Below are positions 10,561 through 22,959 of a stretch of DNA of 64,000 nucleotides, one piece after another; position 1 is the first letter of the stretch, and every line of letters begins with the position of its first letter. The notes under the pieces were generated by a model. That model was given only the letters and a program-made list of their open reading frames with translations, was not told the origin of the DNA and ran no database searches. Source of the stretch: Camarhynchus parvulus (Eukaryota > Chordata > Aves > Passeriformes > Thraupidae); NCBI RefSeq assembly GCF_901933205.1, contig NC_044585.1, positions 4,774,001-4,838,000 of the forward strand. Reading direction: 5' to 3'. The translations under genes were made by a program, and so were the position numbers.

Positions 10561-13019
10561 TCCTTTTTTTTAATCGTTCCACTTTGCGTGGGAGCGAGAG
10601 GGCTCTGATTCAGCTCAGGGGTTGCTTTCTTTGGTTTGTTTTTTTTTTTTTTTCTTTCTATTTACTTACGAAGAAAAGCTCAGAGGCTCTGACTGCAGGG
10701 ACTGAGATGACTGTTACATGAATAAGCCTTGTAGCAGGGACAATAAGTTGATTTAAGAACTGTGCTCAAATCAATCCCCTAATTTAAGGCACGAGTGTCT
10801 TCAAGGAGAGAATTTCCACAGCCAGACTTTTAAGGAAGTTTTGAAACAACTTGACTTGAAAGCTTTATCTGCTTTTAAAACTGCCTTGCTATGAGTATGC
10901 CAGCAATGAAAATGGATGTATAATTTTCCATATAAATGAACATATACTGGAACAAAGCACATGCAACAGGAGATCCTGATGAGGCAGAATACTGGGGACC
11001 ACATCACCCTTCATGTGACAGACAAACCACTGACCCAAGGACATCATCACCCTGAGCTGTACAGATGATTTTTGGCTCTGATTTTACTGCTAGAAACAGG
11101 GGACTGGGGAATAAAACAACTCACAAGGAAATAACATCAAGCTCACTACTGGAAACTGAAGGTGGGAGACAGCAGCAAACATTCCAAAGGGACATCCAAG
11201 GGATGCTCAGCTCTGGGACCAGGATTCTGGAATAGGGAGATGTCACTGTGTTCACATAAATGAATCAAGTTAATTAATACAGCAAGTCACTGTGCTGACT
11301 TCAGCCAGAATTTCCAGCTGACTTGATCAAGTAACACTAACTGGTGTCCCAACACTCATTATTTTACTTTTCAGCCACTAAAGCAGAACCAGAGTTTTGC
11401 CATCTCTGCCTTTCACATAAAAAACCCCAAAACAATTCCACTTATTTCTTTCCAGGGATGAGCCACAGGGGGCAAACACTCCCCAGATACTGGAAGCCAT
11501 CTGAAAGCAGTGGAATAAATCGATGGGTACACAAAGATGGACAAGTGCTGAGCTTTGGGCAGGTAACAAACTCAGCCAGAGCAGACACAGCTGGGTCTCC
11601 ACCACTGAATTTGTACCAGACCTGTTGGACATCCCAAGGGGCAAAGCCAGCAGAGATCCCTCAGCCTGTGGCTCCTACAGACATGAGCACTGCTGGAGTA
11701 TGGAAAAGATCATGAAAAAAGGAACTACTGCTAAAAACACCCAGCCCCAGCCATTTCTATAGATCACCCAGACTAGCAGATACTTCTGTGTTTGCTTTCT
11801 TGCTAGACAGACCCAGAGTTGCATCCCCTTGTGCCCAGAGGGCCTTGAGAAAAGAAACAGCTTAATTTGAGATCACCTTGGACAGAATGGCTGCTGATTC
11901 CCATTTTCCATGCGCACTGACAGAGACAGGGCTGGGGCACATTCCAAGGACACCAACTGTCCCTCACCTGCAGGAGAGGCTCCTCACAGGATTATATCCC
12001 CAGTCCAGCACTGGCACTGCCTCACCTGCCCAATTTAATGAGTCTGTGATGATGACAGGGCAGCAGCCACCCTTTCCTATGGAATTAAGTGCCTGGAGAA
12101 TGATCTGCTCTCCCATGTAACAGGCAGGCATCTCCCTCAGCCCTTTATGCTCCCAGGGATGGAGGTCTCAGCTGGGTAAATCCTAATCCTGAGCCTTGCT
12201 GTGCTAAAACCCCAAACCTTTCTATTTCTTTTTTTTTCTCCCCCAAAAATTTACTTATAGAGGAGAAATTTCCCAAGTGCTGACACCACACGAAGAGGTT
12301 CTTCAGTCCCTGTAACACAAACCATCCATCTGTGTGGGGTGGATTCCTTGAGGGTTGTTTATTTTCTCTCACTTCTTTTTCCTGCTTTCCCATCAGCTGC
12401 CTGGCCCCTTCCTTAGGCAAAGTCTCAGCTGGGAAAGGGGAGATGGATCCATCCCTGAGAGCAGTGCTGTTATCTCCTGATCTGTGCTGGGAAGGGAGCA
12501 CTGAGGCACCTGCGCTTCTCACTTTGGGACAATTCCTGGAGCCGAGCCCCACATTTTCCCCAGGATGATCCCCACTGTCCATGACCTCTGCAGGCTGGGA
12601 GTCCCCCCAGCAGGAATGGGATAAATCCTCCCAGTAGGCTCCTCCAAAGCAGCCGAAAGTGAGGAAACGAGAGAAGGAATGCACTGAACCAGACCTCGAT
12701 TTGAACTTTTAAGTCTCTCTCTCACTAAACATAACTTTTCACTTTGAATTTCACTGATCCAGTAGCTACAAGGTAGGGAGGGAGAGCACAGGTGTAAGGA
12801 TGTATCCATCCCTCTGGACTTTTTGGGAGCTCCAAACTCGTGGTGCCCCAACTTTCTTCTGCACCTCAATTCATTTAGCATTCACCAAGTGAGCTATTCC
12901 AGGAATGTGCAAGGATCAGTCCCCAGAAGAGCAGATTGAGAAGGGGGAGGTCACAGAGAAATGCAGCATTTCCCCAGCTCTCTAAAGCAGATTTCTATTC
13001 CCTGCCTTCCAGCCACCTT
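10561..13019. other. Unique non-coding DNA, poly(T) near 10.64 kb
   Basis: A T run of about fifteen bases lies at about 10639-10653. The rest is unique sequence without recognised genes or interspersed repeats. The frame of 179 codons on the minus strand at 12145-12684 shows no known domain. Confidence 0.5.
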
Positions 13020-13235
13020 CCCCTACGTGACCCAAGAAGTTTCCCTAACAAAAATATAGATGTAACCTTATCTAAGCTAAGTGCAGCAAATGTACTATGG
13101 ATAATGTGTAATTAATAACAGAAAAATAATGTTTCCCCTGTTATTAAATCAAGGTCTCCCCTGACCTCTCACCCTCATGTAAGTGCCTTTAGTTTTATGA
13201 CAGCAAAGGACAAAGTTATTGTGCGTCCATATGTG
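13020..13235. promoter_or_regulatory. Candidate conserved non-coding element
   Basis: An AT-rich, repeat-free patch carries TAATTAAT at 13109-13116 and several ATAAT and TTATTAA words. It begins with a CpG-containing TACGTGAC word, a CREB/USF-like core. The patch is inferred to be regulatory from composition alone. Confidence 0.35.
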
Positions 13236-16200
13236 CAGGCACATCCTGGCTGGCAAGGAGATCACCCAACCATTGCTGGAGTTAGTTCAGGGATTTTCCT
13301 TTTTTTTTTTATACTTTTAAGGTTAAAGAAAGAATTATTCCAGTAGTTGAAATGCTGTTTCGCCAGGGAATGAACTCAGTGCATGAAACTAATCTGGTCC
13401 CAGTGAGCAAAGCTGCAGCCCCAGGTCTCAGGGTAACAATCTTTATTTACACACTTGCACACGGGTGTGCACTGCTCTTGGGCTCCCTGATGCACTTCCA
13501 GGCTCAGATGGATGCTTGAGGAATGCATCAATATTTTCATTTACCTGCAGCAGGCAAAGAGAAAACAAAGAGCAGGCGAATTCCCTGGAAGGGCTCAGCA
13601 TTTTTTTGGCTGTCTTGCAGTGAAACCTTCCCTGCTTACAAGACAGTGTTTCTTCCCTGGCTGCTTTTTTACTTTAATACTTTCAGAGGCTCAGCCCCCA
13701 GCCACCCCTGCTGAAAAAAATCTGGGTATATATGGGCAAAATTAACGAGTTTGGACCTGAAAGCCTATCAAGAGATTAAAGAAATTAATAAATAGGAGGC
13801 CAGCCTGGTTTTGTCAGCCCCCCCCTTCCCAAGGTGCTGCCTGGGGAATGCTGCCTCGCTCCAGAGGTCAGCGGGCTCCTCTGATCTGGGGCTTCCCTCC
13901 TGATTCATTGCATTTGATGCACAGCTCTTCCAGGAGTCAGCTCAGCAAAGCCCTGGGTTAATGGAAGCCACACCAGCTCCTAATCCAGTAGCTTTGAATT
14001 CTCCTGTTTGTGTTGGACGGGCCCTGAGTGAAGGCCCTGTCTGCCAGGGTCAGGGGTGCTCCTGTGAGCACCAGAGAAGGGGTGTGAACTCCAGGTCACT
14101 CATTTTCCACCAGTTCCTTTTCCTTCCAAGCACCCTGGGACCTGCTGCTCCCTAGGGACCGTGGCACAGACAGAGGGAAGGGACACAACCATGTCGCAGC
14201 CATCACAAAACATTTGGATGCACTTCCTTCTACTCCTGAGCTTATTTCATTGTCTAATTCAAGGCCCAGCCCAGAGCTGTGCCTCTCCCCTAAAGAGTTT
14301 TTTCTTTGCCATGATCTGAAGTGCTAAAAGATGTGGAAATGCTGAATTTCTTCAACAATTTCAGCTCTAAGGAGGTGGAAACCCATTTGCCTTGAACACA
14401 CAGATGTGAGCCAGCTCCTGAATCTCAGAATTTATCCATTCAGCCTCTCTGGTTTAAAGGGAGAAACCTGTGCAGAGAGAAATGTGTCTTTTAAACAAGC
14501 ACCACACAGGAGTGCTGCGATGGAAACACTCCTGTAACAGCAGGTATTCCCTGCATCCTCCTCCTCACAACATCCTGCCATCCTTTTTCCAGCTCTGCCT
14601 GCTAAAGGCTCAGTGAGGGCCCCGAGGTTTGGAGAGCAGGAGGGCACAGGAGGCTCCCTCCACCTTCCAGATCCATCACTCACATTTCATCACTGGAGCT
14701 GAATCCTGCTGTGTTCCTTGGACACATCAGGCTAGGAATACCTGCCCTGCACTTCCCTGGTGCCCTCCCTTCCCTCAGAACATGAGCTGAGGGTGTATCA
14801 CTTTCTGGAGAGCCCAGCAAAGACTCTCCCAGCCCTAAAACCTGCTCCTGGGGCAGGGGACATCCATCTTTTCATTGGCATCTCACTTGAAGAAGAGTTT
14901 TTCCCAAAAGGTAAAGATGCAAGGAGCTAGGGGCTGGAAGTTTTGCTTGCTTGCCCTGCATTCCCAGGAGAACACAACATTTCAGAAGAGAGGGGAGCCT
15001 CCAAACCCAGGAAATGCTGGCAGCAGCCCAGCAGAGTCCAGAAGCAAACTGGTTTTGTACTGGTCAGGATAATATTCCAGTTGGCTGGTTAAAATGGGAT
15101 TAGGGAGTCAGGACATCTCTCTCCAAACAGAGGAATGAAGGTGATGGGAAGAGTTAATCCCATCAACTTCCCCGCTGCTCTGTGGGTAAATCCCTCTTCA
15201 CCTGGCTGTGGGATGCACCCACACACGCTCCCTTCCCACCAAAACCTGCATATAGATTTTATTTTAGACAGATATATTTATATAAAACACATCTATTATC
15301 TTTGCAAAGAATGCATTCCACAAACTATATTTACTGCTTTCATATCTCCTCAGTGCCCACACAGCACACGGACATGAGTGGCTGCAGCTGTGCTGAAAAA
15401 GGAACTTTCTGTCTTCAAAGTCACCACCAGGTCCCATAAATCTTAAAAATATTTCATGGATCACCAAAACAACCCCCCTACACACACAACAAGCTGCTTT
15501 CCAAGCACACAAATACTTTCAAGCTCAACGAAGTGTTTTGTTACAGTCAGGGCAAGTTCTTTTATCTGGGTTTGGAGCCTCTGTTCAATTATTTCTCTAT
15601 GGATTCTCCCCTGAATTGAGTTCAAAAATGAAATAAAGTTTGTTCAGTCTGAAAACATCCAAATAATACATTTTGCAAGGAAACTCCCTATTCCTTTTTT
15701 TTTTTTGGGGGGAAGGAGGTGTTGTTTGTTTTTATTACATAAAATTTTTCCATCAGCACATTTTATGAGGGAGAAACCATTAAACAGCATTTTCTGATTC
15801 CAAACCCAATTGTGCTTCATTTCTTCTTTCTGCAGAGCTCAGTCCCTGAGACTGAGCATCCCTCCAGCACTCCTAAAAACCCCTCACCAAAAACTATGCA
15901 CAAACCCAGCCAACTCCAGTTCAGAAATAAATCTGCTCTGTTTACTGATAAATATTTATTCAGATATTTACCAAGAAAACATGAAAGGCAAACCCAACAT
16001 CTGTATTTCTAGTATTGCATGCTGGGGAATATCGCTGGGGAATATCACTGGGGACCAAGGAGAAGAGGGCAGCTTTGTGATCACCCCTGAATTTCCTTGT
16101 AAAAATCAGCTTTCCCCCTTTTAAATCAAAGAGGAAATTCTGATTTACTCCGGAGGCCATGGCATTTCTGTCAGCCAAGCTTTGCAGTCCTGTTCAGCTG

Positions 16201-19200
16201 CTCTGCAAAACATTCTGTTGTTATGGCTCAGAAAAAGCTGAACAATGAATTCCCATTCCCATGGGGAAAACCCAGTGTGGGGGTGATGGGGCCACCTCCT
16301 CCTGGGGCAGGGAACCTCTACCACGACATCCATATGGGACTTGCAGCCGTTTCCATTTACAAAAATGGCTTTTTTTCCCTTGACTTTAGGTGAGCTTCTT
16401 ATTTCTGATTTATGGCACCAGTGAGAGCTGAGGGCTGGTCTGTGAGATGCTTTGCTGTACTTCTTCCTTTACTGGTGCTCCAGTAAAAAGAATGGAGCTG
16501 AGCAGAACTTTGCTGCAGCTCATTCTAGCAGATGAAACCGTGGTTACATGTGGATGGAGGGAATTAACAGCAGGGCTTCAAAAATATAATGATACAAATA
16601 CAAATAAGAAAAGCATAGAAGGACAAAATGCTCATGAACCCACTGCAGAAATGCTTCTGAGCAAAGAACTCTGACAATTGTAAACCTCAAGACTGCAAAG
16701 TTTTATTCCTATACTCAGATTTAACTCTGCTTTCCCTGAGGTAGGAAATAGCTCCTGGTCTGAATTCAGTCTCTGGTCTGAAGGCTCAGAGCTGAAGCCT
16801 GACAATTCCCAAGAGCTTGAATATGCAGCAAATTAATGATTTTAGCTTGGGTACTGCACTTCCAAACACCAAACTGGAATTTTGTCTTGACTATAAATTG
16901 GCATTTGTCTTTCTGTACAACAAAAAAGCAGATTAATAGGCCTAGAAGAAACAAAGCCACCACTCACCAAAGTAACAGGAATAAGCAAGTAACCCAGTCA
17001 GAAATGACACACATTTTTGCAGGAAAGGGGGTTTTGTTTGTCTGCCACCAGCTCTGAAATGCTGCAAAGCCCAAGGAATGGCCTTGAACAAGAGTGAGAA
17101 GAATTGCCTTGGGCTTTCTTCAGGACTTTGGGGGATACAGGAAAAGAGAAAAGAAAGACAAATGATGAGTTGGCACCTGAAAACCTGCTCAGCTGTTGGC
17201 GCAGAGGAATGCAAAGGTGTTTTGTTTACTTTCACCATCGATTTCAGGAAGCTGGGAGGGCTGCTCAGAAAATGGTTCCCCAGCCTGAGCTCTGATGCAG
17301 TTCCAATAATAGGCAGCACAGGCAGAGGCTTAATCATCTTCAAACCATGCTCTGCTATGCCAGCTCTAAAGCTCTTGGCCCACAGGAGGACACAGTTAAG
17401 CTCCTGTTTAGCTGAAGAGCTGCAACAGGGCTTGAGGAGAGTTGTCCCAGAGCAGGGCAGAGCTGGGCCCTTGGGGTGCCAGGACTGGGACATTTGGGGC
17501 TGGGATGGACAGGCAGCTGGGAACCTCCCCTGGAAGGAGGGCTGTTAAATTACAAACACCTCCCACGTCTTGGGAACCACTTTTCCTATTTCTTGACTAA
17601 TTTTTGAGCCTTAAAATGCACACCTACACCAGCTTTACACTGTGTTCCTACCTCCAGCACAGCATCCTTTCACTCCAAGGTGAAAATGAGGGGATATCTT
17701 TCGGGGAAGCATGGGATCCTCAGAGATCCTTTCATTTTCCCAGTAAGGTTTACAGCCTGATGCTCACCATCAACCTCCTAATTCCTGCTGGAGCTGAAAG
17801 AAGAGTTTGGTGGGCTCTGAAACCCCCTCCCCTCCAAGGGGACATGAATCCCTGGCCTCCAAGGAATGGTTGTAAGACATCTATGGCAATGCCCAGCTCC
17901 ACTCCCGTGAAAAAAGCTTAAATTCCTCCATTTGTCTGCCCTGTAGGTGAATAAATAAATACATTTGGGATGCTTCTCTTTTGGTCCAAACCAAAGTGAC
18001 CATCAGACTTGGGTAACCAGGGTTTCAAATCAAGCTACTGCCTCATTAATTGCACACATGAGTACATAAAGCAAATGTTTTGTTTAAACCTCTGTGAAAG
18101 ATGTTTAAATGAACAGGTTTTACCTTTTCTTTGTGCTAGGATGGGAATACCCCCCTGGCTGGTTAATGCAGAGCAGCTGAGCCCTGGTAACTTGATCATG
18201 GGCCTGAACCTGGCTCAGGGACTGTCACACAACAAACAAAATACTGCAATAAGTCTTGTGGGCAGGGAAGAGCTGCGGCCAAAGGGCTCCCACCCTGCCC
18301 TGGCACCCAGCTCTGGGGAGGACAGATTTCCTTGATGCTCTTTTTGGGGAGGAGGAGGCTTTTTCTGACTTCTGAATTACACCAGCACAGGCAAAGAGAC
18401 CTGACCCCCGCACTGGTCACCTCCAGGAGCGCAGGGCTCACCATCACTGAGCACCAGCAAAGCCAGAGCTGAGCAGCTAAACCACTGCTTTTCCCTTCAG
18501 TGCCCAACCAGACTAACTGAGTTCAGTATTTTCAACAGGAAGGATCTGTTCCAGCATCCAGACCAGTGCCAAGCATTTCAAAAAGGTGAAAAATATGTGC
18601 AAAAAACCACTCATAAATACCTCTGCTCAACCCAGGGCAAGCCAAGCAGACAGAAGCATGACATTCGTACAGCAAAAAATTCCAGGAAACAATTAATGCA
18701 GGATCCAGATCAAGAAAAATACCATCCCTAAGTCATACAGGTGGGAAAATCAGCAGGCAGGCAGCTCTCCTCCCTGGTGGCACTTGTCCACTGTGCTGTC
18801 ACAAGTCCTGAGCCACCCTGAGCTCACCTGAACGGGTGCCAGGGGCTAGCAGGGAATGTTGGACACTGAAAAAAGCCAGGAGCCGTGGCCAGGCCGGCTC
18901 TCTCTTTTTCAGCTGTGCAATAACTCAGGGAAAGGGTGTCAAAAATAATGACCTGGCTGGGCTGGAGGAGGAAGGTTCGAAAGTTCAGCCTGGAAGTTCA
19001 GCCTGGACGTGGAGAGCCAGGGTTTCTGCAGGGAGAGTGACCATGACTGAAGGAAAGGCCAGGGGGAAAAATCCTCTTTTGCAGGAAGTGCTGTTGGGGT
19101 TGCTGGCAGAAAGGTGTGTCCAGGTGTTACTGAGCTTACTCCACAGGGCCAGGATTTGGGAGTGAGGATACAGCCTGGCTCCTAGCTCAAGACTGAGCTG

Positions 19201-20639
19201 TCTTGGTAGGGAGTGAAGGAAAAGGTGAGATTTTTGCTGGGCTGCTCCAGGCAGCTTTTGCAGTAGCACTACTGGTGAAAAGGGATTTTGGGATGCAGAA
19301 AGCAGCCCCTGCCCTGCAGCACTACCAACATGAAGGACAAGAACAGCACTGCTTCTGGGAAGGGCAGATGAAACCACCAGGAAAACCTCCCAACCTCCCT
19401 GATGGCAAAGCCAGTGTGGGTCACACCCCTCACCTGTCATTGGAGAAGGGGCCCAGATAACCTCATCCTACCACAAAGAGAGGCACTCCATCAATCCATG
19501 AAACCAAGTTCAGCATTAAATCCACCTTCTTGGCATGGGGAGATTTTCCCACCCTGGATAATGCATGGGGCATGCAGAGCAGGCAGATGCCATCACTTTG
19601 CTGCCTGTGATTATCCCACACAACACCCAAGTGCAGCCCCAGGTGCTGCACTGGAAAAAACTCCAGCCCCAAAAACTCTTCCAGCGTCAATGGGGTTTGG
19701 GAATTTGTGGGATCCCTGTCCCTGGAGGAGCAGAAACACCAACACCTCCTGCACAAACGCTCAGTGCCATCTTAATCTTGGGTCAGTTTCAGACAGATTT
19801 CCCCCATGCCATAGTTTGTATTTTTGGGTGCTGTGCATCTGCAGCACTCTCACCACCCTCAGCCCTTCCACCTAGAGAGGCAATTTCAAACGTGTGGTAG
19901 AAGGCACAGAAAGTACACAGACAAACTTGGAATTCCCCCAGCAGGGATGGGAAGGGCACCCCACCAAGTCAAGCAACCCAGCCCTAATTGCTGCTGCCAC
20001 CCTCTCCTCTTCTCCCTTCAGCCTCACCATTAATATTTGAGATTACTGCAGATTTATTCGTTGAGATTTTGCCTTCCAGGAGAAGCTCTTATAGGATTAG
20101 GTGGCCTCACCACTGATTCAAAATAACTTTCCTCCCTCTTGGAAAGAGGACCTCCTAGTCCACCCTGGGCTCCTCTGTTTCAGTGGACTTCCCGAGCAGG
20201 GACAACGTTTGCAGGGGAAATGGAAAACCGAGCATCATTGGCGAGATTCAGAGGAAAGGAGGGTTTCACCTCTTTGAGACAAGTTGAAACCAACCCCTGT
20301 TGGCCTCTACCCCTCCAGAGGCTTCTCCACCATGCAGCCATGGGAGGCAAGCACAGACTGAGCAAAGGCTCCTCTCGCGAGCGCCCCTGCTCCTGTCGAA
20401 CCCAGTGCCTTCCCTGCGGTGCAAGCGCTCAGCAGAGAGCAATTCCAGGCCCAACAAGATGCTACATGCAACGAGGATGAGATGTTTGATGAATCATTTT
20501 CAGAAAAGGGGATTTTTTCTTAATAATAACAAGAATTTACATCCTGCTGCAACACCTACAAGACAAACAAACAGAATGAAGTATCCATGAGCTCGGCACG
20601 CCACCCAGCTCCTATGAAATACTGCCTGGGAGGTGAGAA
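13236..20639. other. Unique non-coding DNA with minor simple repeats
   Basis: No gene or well-supported interspersed repeat is recognised over these seven kilobases. Simple features are short T runs near 13.30 and 15.70 kb, the latter followed by a G run, and a 13-base tandem repeat at 16021-16046 listed separately. AT-rich patches near 15.53-15.69 and 15.90-16.02 kb have mild enhancer-like composition. Open frames reach 183 codons (minus strand, 16942-17493) but show no domain. Confidence 0.5.
16021..16046 (+). repeat. 13-base tandem repeat, two copies plus partial
   Basis: GCTGGGGAATATC occurs twice in direct series at 16021-16033 and 16034-16046, followed by a partial third copy (ACTGGGG). 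It is a small local duplication without an evident function. Confidence 0.85.
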
Positions 20640-20850
20640 CCCCTCTCATTTAGAGCCTAGCTAAGATCTGGCTATAAATAATCAGCAGGTGTCTTTAAGT
20701 AACACCATCTTCCAAAGTTAATATGGCTGAGCTTTATTTATGGTCAGTCCTGAAGAGCTGTGGTTAAAGTTAATAAAGGGCAAACGTGGAAATGTGGGTG
20801 TTTTGCTCATTTAGAGTAAAATATGTCCCCATCACTGGTGCATGTTCCTA
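20640..20850. promoter_or_regulatory. Candidate conserved non-coding element
   Basis: A repeat-free AT-rich patch contains a TATAAATAATCA word near 20673, GTTAATATGG, and AAAGTTAATAAAGG. The density of ATTA-type words is above that of the flanks. Regulatory role is inferred from composition only. Confidence 0.3.
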
Positions 20851-22285
20851 TTACTTTTGGAAAGTGTGAGGTCTGAAAACAGTAGGGAAAATTCCTGGAA
20901 TACGTTTTGGTACAGGGCAGCTGTCTATACCAGCCCACCACAATGGGATCTGCAAACAAGAGGCATTATTGTGGTTTTGGAGCATCAATGATCTCATTTC
21001 TGATTTAACCAGGGCGACTGAGTCACAAACCACCAGCGGACGGAGAGAAAGGCTCTGAAATCCAGTGTTGCCCATCCTTGTCTAACTCACCTCATGCAAA
21101 AAAGGGCACTGAAAGTGGGGAAGCACCAGTTCTTCTGCCATCCACCCCCAATCATCTTTTATACCACTCTCCCAATTCTCATCAAGTGGAAGATCACTTG
21201 AAGAAGTAGCACTGGAGAAGATGGAATAAAAACTGACTTGAAGAAGTAGCACTGGAGAAGGTGGAATGAAAACTGACTTGTGCTGGGCTCCTCACTCTCA
21301 AGCAATGCCTCACATCACCACTGAGAAAACCATTAAAGAACTAAAAAAAATAATTAAAAGAAAAAATCACTCTGAACTCTCAAGCTTCTGTCTCAGCTGC
21401 TCAGCATTTCTACAGTGGGGCCCATCTGTTCCCATCTCCCTGGAAGCGGGTGGGGGGGAGTAATTGGGATATCTCCTCAGCAAGGAGATAAAAACCCCAT
21501 GGAAGTGCCCAGAGCCGTGGAAAGGGGCTTCCCCCGCCACGGGCTGCGCTGACCAGCCCAGCCCAGCCGGGATGCTCCCACCCTCCAGTGCCTTTCAAAC
21601 CTCTCCAAGTTCCAGCCAGCCTGCCAGATTTATGACGTGTTTCACTTTTTGAACATCCTTGGATCAGACTGGGGTGATGAAAGCCTGATAGCTCTGGAGA
21701 TGGCTTTTTGTGCAGAGTATATAAAAAATATTGTCCCCCCCATATACACACACGCAATCCTCTTCTCCCTTCCCTTAAATGTCTCTCCACTGAAAACTTC
21801 AGCCAAGTCCACCCATGCCAAGAACCTTCCCACATGCCATTCCAGCCTCTGCTTTACTTAAAATTAATTCAGAGACATAGCACCAGGGACCACAGACTTT
21901 GCTGGGTCTTAATAAGACCACAAGGAATAGGAAAGAAAAAAAAAGGAAATAAAAGGAGGGGAAAACAAAAAGAAATATTGCAGCAGTTCTTGTAACTGAA
22001 TCTGTTGGAGTTATAAGTGTGGTAAATGCATGTTCCTGCACTATTTGGACGTCTCTGCTTTGCCTTTAGCAGCTGCTGTAATAAACTTCCCAGAAAGTAT
22101 TGGATTCACGGAAGTGTTACTAGAAACACTAACAGAAACCCATGGAAATGATGTCTCAATGAAGCCAATCAGGGAGATAATCCCGGCTACGATAAAGAGA
22201 AATTGAAACTTGGTTTTCTTGGCTGAGGGAGAAAATCAAAATTGCCCTCTGCATTTCAGGGTGGGGGAGGAAGAAAAGAAGGAGG
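20851..22285. other. Unique non-coding DNA with one tandem duplication
   Basis: No gene is recognised. The only structured feature is the 40-base duplication listed separately. The A-rich stretch at about 21929-21975 is low-complexity. Confidence 0.5.
21196..21280 (+). repeat. 40-base tandem duplication
   Basis: A 40-base unit beginning ACTTGAAGAAGTAGCACTGG is present at 21196-21235 and again at 21236-21275, followed by the first five bases of a third copy. The two copies differ only by two A-to-G changes, so the duplication is recent. It has no recognised function. Confidence 0.95.
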
Positions 22286-22660
22286 GGGGGAGATCTAATT
22301 ACAAGTGTCTTGAAATTCCTTCTGCATAAAGTTTCCTTAAAGAGCTGCCAGAAAGCAAACCCTGGGTGATGGCACTGGATGTGCTGCGCTCGGCCCAGCC
22401 GAAGCGCACGCGGCTCTGCCCCGCGATGACAAAACATTTAATTATGAGTGGCCCAATGTCTTCCACATTTGGAAACTGGATTCCTGACACACATAATGTA
22501 CCCCATGCTGACACGACTATTTGGCAAAAGCTGAGCCTCTGATCTCACATTAATTGCTACACAAATATACTTATTGTGGGCATGAGTTTTATATGGCTGA
22601 AGCCTCCATTTGCACATGTTCACAATAAAAACACTCCCCCCCTCCAAATAACGATTAACT
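22286..22660. promoter_or_regulatory. Candidate conserved non-coding element with CpG-rich core
   Basis: This is one of the best regulatory candidates. AT-rich arms with TAATTA at 22296-22301 and 22439-22444 and CATTAATTGC near 22545 flank a short CpG-rich core at about 22385-22430. The core can fold as a stem: TGCGCT-CGGC (22385-22394), loop CCA, and GCCGAAGCGCA (22398-22408), with one bulged base. An isolated CpG core kept in AT-rich DNA suggests selection or low methylation. Role as an enhancer is inference; a structured RNA is possible but unsupported. Confidence 0.5.
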
Positions 22661-22851
22661 CCTTTTTTTTTTTTTATTTTTTGAGAGGATTTTTTTTTAG
22701 ATGCAGTTTAATGGCATGAGAACTGTCTGTCGGCTTCCATTACCCCTTTGTTCTCATCGTGTCTCGCTTTATATGTATTTTTATAAGCCTTTTAAAAGGA
22801 AGTCTCCCTGTTCTTAATTCTTCCCTCTCTTTACTTTTGTTTTTATTGTAG
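22661..22851. other. T-rich tract and polypyrimidine sequence
   Basis: T runs lie at about 22662-22697. A strong polypyrimidine stretch at about 22805-22849 ends in TATTGTAG, which would make an excellent 3' splice site on the plus strand for the candidate exon that follows. Confidence 0.5.
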
Positions 22852-22931
22852 GGCATCAATAGAAACAGAAAGATTTTGCTGGATTAAAGACACGGCTGTC
22901 ACTTGAAAGCCAGTCCCCTGATAGAGATCTT
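22852..22931 (+). other. Candidate orphan exon (splice-site pair)
   Basis: An 80-base segment is bounded on the left by a long polypyrimidine tract with TAG at 22849-22851 and on the right by a GTAAGA donor-like hexamer at 22932-22937. All three frames meet a stop inside it. One frame stays open for 17 codons (ASIETERFCWIKDTAVT) before TGA, which would suit a terminal coding exon or a non-coding RNA exon. I do not recognise the peptide. Splice motifs of this quality also arise by chance in 64 kb, so this is only a candidate. Confidence 0.25.
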
Positions 22932-22959
22932 GTAAGATCTCCCAGTTTCTTCCATCTAA

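Noticed and set aside
11461..11480. CTCF-like word (CCACAGGGGGCA)
   Set aside because: Aligned to the usual CTCF core, the left half is out of register by one base, and flanking positions do not match.
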